Source: a virus
DNA: 50,002 nt
IMG/VR virus record: IMGVR_UViG_3300030104_005742
Span: 371-50,372 of that record
Direction: 5' to 3' (one strand)
Positions 43,013 to 49,529 of the stretch are shown piece after piece; position 1 is the first letter of the stretch; each line of letters starts with the position of its first letter. Under the pieces are notes generated by a model. It did no database searches, was not told the DNA's origin, and was given only the letters and a program-made list of their open reading frames with translations. A program made the position numbers and the translations under genes.

Positions 43013-43154
43013 CCGCCTGACCTTTTGACATATTGAGTACCCAATCCTAACGACATTTTGTCATATTGTGGGGGATAGAGCTCTTATTTTTATTGCTTAA
43101 CCTACCGAATAGACCGAATTACCTAAATTATTTTCCAAAAATAAAATTAATAGC

Positions 43155-43184
43155 TTGACTCGTATAGGCTTTTTGTGTTATATT
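43155..43184 (+). promoter_or_regulatory. Promoter P4, TTGACT-N18-TATATT
   Basis: TTGACT at 43155-43160 and TATATT at 43179-43184. It is one arm of an inverted repeat and faces a minus-strand promoter 80 bases away. A hairpin (GTATATTCG 43187-43195 with CGAATATAC 43220-43228) follows directly. Confidence 0.7.
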
Positions 43185-43236
43185 TAGTATATTCGGAGGA
43201 ACGCTCTTTTTGGTCGTGTCGAATATACATTTCTTG

Positions 43237-43266
43237 AATTTACGAATAAAAGTATATACGAGTCAA
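43237..43266 (-). promoter_or_regulatory. Minus-strand promoter P5, TTGACT-N18-TAAATT
   Basis: Read on the minus strand, TTGACT (43266-43261) and TAAATT (43242-43237) are 18 bases apart. The spacer closely resembles that of P3. No minus-strand gene follows, so the product would be a short antisense RNA overlapping the P4 transcript. Confidence 0.5.
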
Positions 43267-43291
43267 GCTAAAAATTAATTTAAGAAAAGGC

Positions 43292-43321
43292 TTGACTTGT
43301 ATAGGTCGGTGGTGTTATATT
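43292..43321 (+). promoter_or_regulatory. Promoter P6, TTGACT-N18-TATATT
   Basis: TTGACT at 43292-43297 and TATATT at 43316-43321. No start codon with a reasonable gene follows before P7, so the transcript may be noncoding. Confidence 0.7.
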
Positions 43322-43355
43322 TAGGTATGATTAAAGGGAATATATAAATGATATG

Positions 43356-43415
43356 AATTAGGGCTCGTCTATTGTCATAGATACGAATAGGGAAGAGCAT
43401 AGACCTATTCTAATT
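43356..43415 (+). ncRNA. Possible structured small RNA downstream of P6
   Basis: AATTAG (43356-43361) can pair with CTAATT (43410-43415), and inside it GTCTAT (43367-43372) with ATAGAC (43399-43404), separated by a 5 by 5 internal loop. This follows a strong promoter in a gene-free stretch. The pairing is modest and AU-rich, so it is only a candidate. Confidence 0.3.
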
Positions 43416-43431
43416 TAATTGAAAATAAAGC

Positions 43432-43461
43432 TTGACTTGTATAGGTTAGGCGTGTTATATT
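43432..43461 (+). promoter_or_regulatory. Promoter P7, TTGACT-N18-TATATT
   Basis: TTGACT at 43432-43437 and TATATT at 43456-43461, followed by AGGAG and the micro gene at 43487. The stretch from the -35 through TATAGG is shared with P6. Confidence 0.72.
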
Positions 43462-43486
43462 AAGGGGTATTAAAAAGGAGTAAAAT

Positions 43487-43582
43487 ATGTTAAAGAGTAT
43501 ATTGTATGAACTAGGAACTATATTGATGCTTTTCGGAGCTATCACATTTTGGTTATATGCTTTTTTGATGTGGGTTAGCTAA
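43487..43582 (+). CDS. Micro membrane protein (31 aa)
   Basis: ATG at 43487, 6 bases after AGGAG and about 20 bases after the expected P7 start. The 31 residues form one hydrophobic helix (LGTILMLFGAITFWLYAFLMW). Promoter and ribosome site make it one of the better-supported micro genes here. Function unknown. Confidence 0.6.
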   Translation: MLKSILYELGTILMLFGAITFWLYAFLMWVS

Positions 43583-43595
43583 ATAATTTTTTGCT

Positions 43596-43775
43596 ATGCT
43601 AAAACACGATATAGATAAGATAGATTATATACTGATGCGTCATATATGTACAGATATAATAAACGGCACGCTACTCACACAAACCAACAACGAGGAGCTC
43701 CATATGATATTGGAGTGTATGTATGACGATATGTCATCATATGAAGCGATGGGGGTTACGCTAGGAAAAGCTTAA
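43596..43775 (+). CDS. Hypothetical protein (59 aa)
   Basis: A 59-codon frame from ATG 43596 to TAA 43773-43775. The product (start MLKHDIDKIDYILMRHIC) is soluble and helix-like, with two cysteines. No ribosome site is evident, so translation may depend on the gene upstream. Confidence 0.42.
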   Translation: MLKHDIDKIDYILMRHICTDIINGTLLTQTNNEELHMILECMYDDMSSYEAMGVTLGKA

Positions 43776-43914
43776 TAATATGACATTTTGACAAGGGGGT
43801 GGGGCATTAAGTCGTGAATGCGGAAGTCTGTCGTTTTGTCACAGGCGTCGGACTCGTTTATATATCGAGGTCAAATTTTACACCTATAGGATTTAATAAA
43901 GTGAGGTATCACAA

Positions 43915-44139
43915 GTGACAGACAAACAGTACAGACAACACTTAAATAAGCTAGACAAGCTAAAAAAAATTCAGCTATCCATGATTAAGTGGTTAGAGGG
44001 TAAAGGTATAGATAAGACTAAGGAACATAATGATACTTGGCAAAAGCGTTTATCCTATGTGCTTAGTTGTGAGAAAAAAGATTTAGATAAGGATGATATT
44101 AAGATGTTAAATAATATATGGAGAGAATATGGAAGATAA
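43915..44139 (+). CDS. Hypothetical helical protein (74 aa), GTG start
   Basis: A 74-residue Lys-rich helical protein beginning MTDKQYRQHLNKLDKLKK. The GTG start lies 8 bases after GAGG, and the first internal Met is 22 codons in. It overlaps the MazG-like gene by 11 bases. The 139 bases upstream hold a G-run element (43782-43804) but no gene. Confidence 0.6.
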   Translation: MTDKQYRQHLNKLDKLKKIQLSMIKWLEGKGIDKTKEHNDTWQKRLSYVLSCEKKDLDKDDIKMLNNIWREYGR

Positions 44140-44380
44140 GTTACAAGAACTATTAACTATTACTATGGAAGAGTGTGGAGAACTTATACAAGCTTGTTCT
44201 AAAGCTATACGTTGTAATGACTACTATGATAATGATAAATTAATAGAAGAACTAGGTGATGTTAACTATATGATTGAGTTAATACATCAGTATGATTTAA
44301 TATCATTAAAAGATTTAGTTGACCGAGCTAAGATAAAGAAAGATAAACTCAAAAAGTGGAGTAGTCTAATTGAAGATTAA
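44129..44380 (+). CDS. MazG-like nucleotide pyrophosphohydrolase
   Basis: An 83-residue all-alpha protein with EECGELIQACSKAI (14-27) and EELGDVNYMIELI (around 40-52), the paired Glu/Asp metal sites of the MazG/dUTPase-like fold. It would hydrolyse a nucleoside triphosphate; in T4-like marine phages such proteins are proposed to affect (d)NTP pools or ppGpp. It is the short single-domain form. Confidence 0.82.
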   Translation: MEDKLQELLTITMEECGELIQACSKAIRCNDYYDNDKLIEELGDVNYMIELIHQYDLISLKDLVDRAKIKKDKLKKWSSLIED

Positions 44381-44816
44381 AGATATAGAGAAGAGACTAA
44401 AACTATTGGTTAAGTTATGTCACGAAACTGAACCTACCTTAGATGATATAAAACAGATGAGGGAAAATTCAGAAACACTTACTGGAGCTGTAGATGAGTT
44501 ATTTACAGAGGATATGTTAAAGGCTAGGGATTTATATAAAAAAGCACGTGACGGAGATATTGGTGGTAATTGGGAAGCCACCGATTTAATGAGAAGAGCT
44601 AATACTATATGGAAACAACGTAACCACATTAAGAAGGTTGGTTGGAAAGAGTTCTATAGTCTAGAAGGACAAGTAATAGAATTACTCAGACAGAATCAGA
44701 AGATTGCCGCTATTAAGTTATACAGACAAGTTAGAATAGATTCTGGTAAAGAATGTGGTCTGAAAGAAGCCAAGGAACATATAGACAAATTAGCAGATAA
44801 ATTAATTACTAAATAA
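44370..44816 (+). CDS. Protein with L7/L12 C-terminal-like domain, TTG start
   Basis: A 148-residue protein. The C-terminal VIELLRQNQKIAAIKLYRQVRIDSGKECGLKEAKEHIDKL (about 102-141) has the pattern of the ribosomal L7/L12 C-terminal fold, found in other proteins as a docking domain. The N-terminal part is helical. TTG start at 44370, 8 bases after GGAG, overlapping the MazG-like gene. Confidence 0.62.
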   Translation: MKIKDIEKRLKLLVKLCHETEPTLDDIKQMRENSETLTGAVDELFTEDMLKARDLYKKARDGDIGGNWEATDLMRRANTIWKQRNHIKKVGWKEFYSLEGQVIELLRQNQKIAAIKLYRQVRIDSGKECGLKEAKEHIDKLADKLITK

Positions 44817-44830
44817 CAATATTTATAAGT

Positions 44831-44962
44831 ATGATAAAGAACAGTCAACATGAAGATATTATCACCTATATCCTTATTGGAGTAGGAATAGGTGTGCCTA
44901 TCGGTTTTGTTTTGAAGGTCTTTTTGGATACTTATGCATTGATTGAAAGGTTACCACTATGA
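44831..44962 (+). CDS. Micro membrane protein (43 aa)
   Basis: ATG 44831 to TGA 44960-44962. One transmembrane helix (YILIGVGIGVPIGFVLKVFL). It overlaps the start of the thioredoxin-fold gene as ATGA, so the two are probably co-translated. No strong ribosome site. Confidence 0.5.
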   Translation: MIKNSQHEDIITYILIGVGIGVPIGFVLKVFLDTYALIERLPL

Positions 44963-46071
44963 AAACATTAATCAAAAAATTCTTAAAATACTTCCTTATA
45001 TCGTTTGCCGTACTCTCTATGGTTCGTTCCCAAACTTACCAAGTCGGAGACTTCGTAGAAGATTTTTCTTCTCCTATATGTGCAAACGGAAACGACTACT
45101 GGTCTTACGAATCTAATGGTCGTAACAAAGTTATATGGATTAATCTATTCACATCTTGGTGACCATCTTGTACACAGGAGGCTCCTGTTTCAGAATACAT
45201 ATATCAGAATTATATAAACGAACCTGTAGTTGTGTTGGGGATTGGTCACGATTGGAATCAACCATATAGTTGTGAGAGTTGGGCTACAACATTCGGTTTA
45301 ACATATCCTGTTATAGATGATGTTACTAATATCTATGGTTTGTTTGGAACTGGTTATATACCACACAATATTGTAATTGGTGGGGATGGTCAAGTTCTTT
45401 ACTCAGACTCAGGATTTAATGAATCATCTATTATTTACTTTATCAATCAAGCATTAGATAATCTAGACCAAGACTACGATAATGATGGTATAAACGATAA
45501 CTTAGATAATTGTATAGAAAATTATAATCCAGCTCAGTTAGATGACGATTACGATGGTATAGGTAATGTATGTGACCAATGTGATAACAATGTGTTTATT
45601 AGAGCTGATTTGAATGGGGATAGTTATCAAGATATAGTTGATGTATTAATACTGATTGATGTTATATTAGGGTATGACGAAAACTCTTGTTCTGTAGAAG
45701 CTGGTGATATTAACGATGATGGTATTGTCAATGTATTGGATGTGATAATCTATTTACAAGATATACTGAATGGTACTACGACACAAGCTATGAATCATCT
45801 ACAATCAATATTAACAACAGAAGAGTTTAAGATACTAACCGAAGAGTTTTATTATGTAGGAGATAAGTTTCTGTTTGCATGGCCTAATCCATCCAACGAG
45901 TATATGAACATAGCTGGTAATGGTATTGTTAACATCTATGATATGATGGGTAGAGAAATAAATCAGATATATGTAGATGGTACATACAGATGGAACACAA
46001 GTAATCTACCTACAGGTATCTACTATATAGCAAACGGATTTGAAAGGATACAGGTAACATTAGTAAAATGA
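44959..46071 (+). CDS. Secreted thioredoxin-fold protein with in-frame TGA (candidate selenoprotein), dockerin-like and T9SS sorting domains
   Basis: Read through the TGA at 45160-45162, this is one 370-residue protein in a single frame. Residues 1-24 are a signal peptide (cleavage probably at MVRS/QT). About 25-165 are a TlpA/AhpC-like thioredoxin fold: INLFTSW-(TGA)-PSCTQEAP gives WUPSC with residue 68 as the attacking Cys/Sec, and GYIPHNIVIGGDG supplies the cis-Pro loop. About 170-205 are Asp-rich thrombospondin-3-like repeats, 215-260 a dockerin-like pair (DLNGDSYQD, DINDDGIVN), and 305-370 a type IX secretion sorting domain (PNPSNEYMNI, NLPTGIYYI). TGA serves as the normal stop elsewhere, so recoding would be local. 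A nonsense mutation of TGT/TGC is the alternative. Confidence 0.75.
45174..45188 (+). promoter_or_regulatory. SECIS-like hairpin after the in-frame TGA
   Basis: ACAGGA (45174-45179) pairs perfectly with TCCTGT (45183-45188) around a GGC loop, whose first base is 17 bases past the TGA. A short lower stem (TTG with CAG, 45168-45170 and 45191-45193) across a U-containing internal loop is possible. Position and a G at the tip match what is known of bacterial selenocysteine insertion elements. Confidence 0.5.
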
Positions 46072-46196
46072 ACAAATACGACAAATACAAAAAAACAAAA
46101 TGGACTAAACAAGATGAATTTTACGCATACTTCAAAATGGCAATGATAATATTAGCTGGATACTTATACTTTCATTTTATAATAATGGGTTGGTAA
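46068..46196 (+). CDS. Micro membrane protein (42 aa)
   Basis: ATG overlaps the TGA of the thioredoxin-fold gene (ATGA). The 42 residues have a Lys-rich start and one hydrophobic helix (MAMIILAGYLYFHFIIMGW). Function unknown. Confidence 0.5.
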   Translation: MNKYDKYKKTKWTKQDEFYAYFKMAMIILAGYLYFHFIIMGW

Positions 46197-46248
46197 ATAT
46201 TTTTTAATCTATTATTTTTCGTTATATTTATATAAAAGGAAACATACC

Positions 46249-46434
46249 ATGAATAAAGAAAATACAAATATAGATATGATTATAGTTGACTTAATTATGG
46301 ATCATTTTAATATCCAAACTATGGAAGGTAAAAAACAATATTTATCTTCAAGAGATTTTGATAATATATGTGAAATAGCAGAATCTATATATTTAAAGAA
46401 AGTAGTAATACAGGAGAAACCAGCTTTAGCATGA
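46249..46434 (+). CDS. Hypothetical protein (61 aa)
   Basis: A 61-residue acidic helical protein starting MNKENTNIDMIIVDLIMDHF. A TATATT box (46223-46228) lies upstream without a matching -35, and AAAGGA serves as ribosome site. Unknown function. It overlaps the next gene as ATGA. Confidence 0.6.
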   Translation: MNKENTNIDMIIVDLIMDHFNIQTMEGKKQYLSSRDFDNICEIAESIYLKKVVIQEKPALA

Positions 46435-46661
46435 AAGAATTAGTTGCACAAAGAGTACCACCAGGAGATAGGTGGGTACTAGAAGAAGAAGAGAGTGATG
46501 TTATTTATGGCAGTCTTACAGATTGTTTAAATCAAATATTTATGATACATCAAGCTACACAGTTTTTTATAGACGCAAAAAAAGGTGAGGTCTATATTGA
46601 GGATGGTGTAGAGAAACCACAACCAGTTAAGAAATATTCGTTATATGGAGAAGAGATATAA
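46431..46661 (+). CDS. Hypothetical protein (76 aa)
   Basis: A 76-residue acidic protein with RVPPGDRWVLEEEESDVIYGSL. No domain recognised. Coupled to both neighbours by start-stop overlaps. Confidence 0.6.
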   Translation: MKELVAQRVPPGDRWVLEEEESDVIYGSLTDCLNQIFMIHQATQFFIDAKKGEVYIEDGVEKPQPVKKYSLYGEEI

Positions 46662-46738
46662 TGGTACAAAAAATTATAGTAAGTTATTCAACAGAAACAA
46701 CAACACAATTATATAATTATTATTATTGGAGTAGATAA
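46661..46738 (+). CDS. Micro ORF (25 aa), Thr/Tyr-rich
   Basis: ATG 46661 (taATG with the previous stop) to TAA 46736-46738 (taATG with the next start), 25 codons; GGAG precedes the ATG by 9 bases or so. The product ends YNYYYWSR. The perfect coupling on both sides suggests translation; the peptide may matter only as a coupler. Confidence 0.42.
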   Translation: MVQKIIVSYSTETTTQLYNYYYWSR

Positions 46739-46983
46739 TGAAAACAATAAAATATTTTACGGCTACTTGGTGTGGGCCTTGTCAAAGGTTTAAACCAATT
46801 ATGCAAGAAGTAGCTAATGAAGGTCATTCAGTTCAGTTCATAGATATAGATTCTGAGAGGGATACTGCACAACAATATAATGTTCGTTCAGTACCAACAG
46901 TTGTTATTGAGGAAAATGGTTCTGAAGTAAACAGACTTATAGGAGCAACGACTAAACAAATAGTTTTAGAAAACCTTTCCTAG
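46738..46983 (+). CDS. Thioredoxin
   Basis: An 81-residue thioredoxin-fold protein with the classical active site TATWCGPCQRFKP (Cys11 and Cys14) and a cis-Pro in VRSVPTVVIEENG. It is short for thioredoxin (about 105) and close to small phage thioredoxins or glutaredoxins. As a cytosolic redox donor it could reduce phage ribonucleotide reductase. GGAG precedes the ATG. Confidence 0.9.
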   Translation: MKTIKYFTATWCGPCQRFKPIMQEVANEGHSVQFIDIDSERDTAQQYNVRSVPTVVIEENGSEVNRLIGATTKQIVLENLS

Positions 46984-47327
46984 TGAATAAATTAATAATG
47001 GCCTTAGTGATATCCTTTATAGGACATATCATAGCTTGGTATCACATGCAAGGTCAGTTCAAATACGAATGGGCAAAAAGTCTTTGGTGGGTAGTGATTG
47101 GTGGTATACCAATTAGTATTTGTTTTTTCTATGGTACTAGATGGTATTATGAATACTTTAACAATTATTGGTATGTAAGACCGATAGGATTTGGTATGGC
47201 AACATTAGTGTTCGGAATCATGACTTGGTTAGTACTAGGAGAAACTCCTGATATGAGAACTTGGATATCAATAATATTATCTGTTATTATCATTATAATG
47301 CAATTATCACACTTGGTTGTTAAATAA
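46983..47327 (+). CDS. Membrane protein with about four helices (114 aa), GTG start
   Basis: Hydrophobic segments cover about 5-20, 33-50, 68-85 and 92-111. The layout resembles half-size DMT-type transporters or small phage membrane proteins. GTG at 46983 shares a base with the thioredoxin stop TAG. Function unknown. Confidence 0.62.
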   Translation: MNKLIMALVISFIGHIIAWYHMQGQFKYEWAKSLWWVVIGGIPISICFFYGTRWYYEYFNNYWYVRPIGFGMATLVFGIMTWLVLGETPDMRTWISIILSVIIIIMQLSHLVVK

Positions 47328-47563
47328 TGAAAGATGATATAACATATAATCATGCTGATAATAATGTATTTGTTAGAACTAACGGTGACTTAATATACGT
47401 TATATGTAATAAAGAAAACCAACAGAAAAAAGTTATAGAAAAAATGTGTACAGACGATTGTGTACTAGAGGATTATGAACAATGGGATGAAGGTGAAGAT
47501 ACCAAATGGATATTAACATTTAGAGTATTAGATGAGTTTGAAAGAAAAATGGAGTATAATTGA
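47327..47563 (+). CDS. Hypothetical acidic protein (78 aa)
   Basis: A 78-residue soluble protein with two cysteines in MCTDDCVLEDYEQWDEGED. No family recognised. Coupled by taATG to the gene before and by tgATG to phoH. Confidence 0.6.
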   Translation: MKDDITYNHADNNVFVRTNGDLIYVICNKENQQKKVIEKMCTDDCVLEDYEQWDEGEDTKWILTFRVLDEFERKMEYN

Positions 47564-48288
47564 TGGCTAGAAAATACAAATCACAGTTGGGTGCAATACC
47601 TAAGATAGTAAATAACTTTAATCCAAAGACCAGTAACCAAAATATATTCTATAATATAATAGGAGATGTAGATACACAATTGATATTATGTCACGGAATA
47701 GCTGGTACTGGTAAAACTTACGTATCTATCTACAAAGCACTACAAGATGTATTACGAAGAGGAACACCATATAATAAATTAATTATTATTAATCCTACCG
47801 TTGATGTAGGTAACGAAGATAAGTTAGGTTTTCTACCTGGTGAGTTATCAGCTAAGATACAACAATATAACGAATCAACCTTTACCATCTTAGATAAGAT
47901 TATTGGTAAGGATAAAGCTAGTAAGATGATAAACGATGGTAAGTTAGAGATTGGTGTATTGAACTTCTTACGTGGTGTTAACCTAGAAAACTGTTACGTT
48001 ATTCTAGATGAAGCACAGAATGTATCACCAATGCAAATCAAGACTCTTATGACTAGGATATCAGAAGATTGTAAAATGATTATACAAGGTGATATGTCAC
48101 AATGTGATAAGTTTAAAGCTAACGGTGTTACTGCTTATGAGAAGAGTGGATTCTATGATGCTTGGTTTAGATTAAAAGACGTGGAAGGTGTTAATCATAT
48201 GGCCTTCAATAGAGAGGATTGTATCAGACATCCTCTTGTAAAACGTATACTTAAAACATATGAAGATGAACACGAGATACAGTTATGA
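47563..48288 (+). CDS. phoH: PhoH-like ATPase
   Basis: A 241-residue P-loop NTPase of the PhoH family, very common in marine phages. Walker A is GIAGTGKT (45-52), IINPTVDVGNEDKLGFLPG is a family signature, Walker B is VILDEAQNVSP, and IQGDMSQCD follows. PhoH relatives act on RNA; the phage role is unclear. The ATG at 47563 is used, 8 bases after GGAG; the preceding TTG codon is rejected. Confidence 0.93.
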   Translation: MARKYKSQLGAIPKIVNNFNPKTSNQNIFYNIIGDVDTQLILCHGIAGTGKTYVSIYKALQDVLRRGTPYNKLIIINPTVDVGNEDKLGFLPGELSAKIQQYNESTFTILDKIIGKDKASKMINDGKLEIGVLNFLRGVNLENCYVILDEAQNVSPMQIKTLMTRISEDCKMIIQGDMSQCDKFKANGVTAYEKSGFYDAWFRLKDVEGVNHMAFNREDCIRHPLVKRILKTYEDEHEIQL

Positions 48289-48548
48289 GAATTATATTAG
48301 CACAAAGACATTTATTTAATGAATGCAAACCTATGATACAAATTGGTGTAGGAGAAGATTGGGGAAGTTCTGATGAGTGGGTTCAATGGGATGAGTGTGA
48401 TTTAAGTGACTGCCCACCATATAGAGAAAAGGGTAGTATGACATCACATGGTAAGTTTCCAAAATATGATTATGAGGAGTTACCAAAGACATTTAAAGAT
48501 ACAGATGGTAATGAACATAACGTTGATGATATAATATCTATAAGATAG
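48285..48548 (+). CDS. Hypothetical protein (87 aa)
   Basis: An 87-residue acidic protein with ECDLSDCPPYREKG. No domain recognised. It overlaps phoH by ATGA. Confidence 0.6.
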   Translation: MRIILAQRHLFNECKPMIQIGVGEDWGSSDEWVQWDECDLSDCPPYREKGSMTSHGKFPKYDYEELPKTFKDTDGNEHNVDDIISIR

Positions 48549-48559
48549 GAGAACTAACT

Positions 48560-48859
48560 ATGTACCACGAAGACAGTAAATCATTTCTTTTATTTGGTAA
48601 ACAGATGAATCAGATAATAGCTATGTTACAAATGATAAGTGATAGGAATCCAGATATACAGAAACTAAATGAGTTTATTCAGTATTTAAAGGATATGGTG
48701 CCTTATGATGATATGTTAAATAGTTTCATGTTTGGTGACCAAGAGACTATGCCAGATGAACAGAGAACTGTAGGTCGTAAAGATGTTATGACTTTAGATG
48801 AAATGATGGACGACTTACAACTAAAATTTATGGATAAAAGAAACGGAAAAAAAGACTAA
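48560..48859 (+). CDS. Hypothetical helical protein (99 aa)
   Basis: A 99-residue acidic, Met-rich helical protein (LFGKQMNQIIAMLQMISDRN). No family recognised. AGGAG precedes the ATG by 8 bases. Last gene before promoter P8. Confidence 0.6.
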   Translation: MYHEDSKSFLLFGKQMNQIIAMLQMISDRNPDIQKLNEFIQYLKDMVPYDDMLNSFMFGDQETMPDEQRTVGRKDVMTLDEMMDDLQLKFMDKRNGKKD

Positions 48860-48866
48860 AAAGTGC

Positions 48867-48896
48867 TTGACTCATATTATATTTCTTTCGTACATT
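48867..48896 (+). promoter_or_regulatory. Promoter P8, TTGACT-N18-TACATT
   Basis: TTGACT at 48867-48872 and TACATT at 48891-48896, with GC before the -35 as elsewhere. It drives the HAD phosphatase and uvsE. Confidence 0.65.
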
Positions 48897-48918
48897 TCAA
48901 GGTAATATGGAGTTAAAA

Positions 48919-49428
48919 ATGAATAAGAAAACAGTTATATTTGACCTCGATGGAACTCTCGCTGACATTGATATCAGAAGGGACAAATCTCTTAAACCAA
49001 ATGGTAAACTTAATTGGGATATATTTGCTGCTCCTGATTCTATTATGAATTGGGATAAACCAAATCTTCCTGTAATTAAGATGGCTCAGTTGTTTAAAGC
49101 TGATGGATTTAAGATTGTTATCTTTAGTGGTAGGAACGATAGGAGTTTTGTTGCTACTAAACATTGGTTAACAAAGTTTAATGTTCCATTCGACCTCTTA
49201 GTAATGAGGCCCGATAAGTTCAAGGACAACTCATGGCCAATTGCTGATGGAAATCCAGCTACACCTGATATGAGGTTTATGCCAGATGAAATCCTCAAGA
49301 AAAAGATGCTTGATACTTTCGTAGATATCAACGATGTCTTTCTTGTTGTTGACGATAGGGATAAGGTTGTGAAGATGTGGAGAGATTTAGGACTCAATAC
49401 ATTCCAAGTTGCACCAGGTGATTTTTAG
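48919..49428 (+). CDS. HAD phosphatase, polynucleotide-kinase 3'-phosphatase-like
   Basis: A 169-residue HAD hydrolase with motif I FDLDGTLAD, motif II VIFSGRNDR and motif III/IV FLVVDDRDKVVKMW. Order and FKIVIFSGRxDR match the C-terminal phosphatase of T4 Pnk; the kinase half is absent. It would remove 3'-phosphates from nucleic acid ends during repair. I start at 48919, 6 bases after GGAG; the ATG at 48907 would begin only a few bases after the expected transcript start. Confidence 0.85.
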   Translation: MNKKTVIFDLDGTLADIDIRRDKSLKPNGKLNWDIFAAPDSIMNWDKPNLPVIKMAQLFKADGFKIVIFSGRNDRSFVATKHWLTKFNVPFDLLVMRPDKFKDNSWPIADGNPATPDMRFMPDEILKKKMLDTFVDINDVFLVVDDRDKVVKMWRDLGLNTFQVAPGDF

Positions 49429-49529
49429 TGTGGAACAAAATTAAACAACTGTACTTCCTTTGGTGGTACGGTAGACATTTAAAGAAAAGAATAAAGAAAA
49501 ACGATTTTGGAAGGAGACCAGAATATTAA
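49428..49529 (+). CDS. Small basic aromatic protein (33 aa), GTG start
   Basis: GTG at 49428 overlaps the previous TAG, and TAA 49527-49529 overlaps the uvsE ATG. The 33 residues are rich in Trp, Tyr, Arg and Lys (YFLWWYGRHLKKRIKK). Small proteins of this look occur in T4-like marine phages; unknown function. Confidence 0.55.
   Translation: MWNKIKQLYFLWWYGRHLKKRIKKNDFGRRPEY

Larger units (their letters stand above)
43151..43270. repeat. Inverted repeat, 16-base arms carrying convergent promoters
   Basis: TAGCTTGACTCGTATA at 43151-43166 is repeated in exact inverse at 43255-43270. Each arm holds the -35 box of a promoter firing toward the other. Confidence 0.8.
42820..43486. other. Gene-free region with terminator, promoters and inverted repeats
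   Basis: Across 667 bases no convincing gene is visible. It holds, in order: a CCCC-ACGAT-GGGG hairpin (42840-42854), a 43-base stretch without G on the plus strand (42883-42925), a terminator (42988-43012), a GACATTTTG motif followed by a G run (43052-43074), a pair of convergent promoters forming an inverted repeat (43151-43270), and two more plus-strand promoters. Its base composition, with C-rich patches, differs from the purine-rich coding strands around it. It may encode small RNAs. Confidence 0.6.

Noticed and set aside
44959-46071. TGA read as Trp throughout the genome (code 4)
   Set aside because: Many clear genes end at TGA with the next start overlapping it, for example the polymerase at 2765 and the methyltransferase at 4769.
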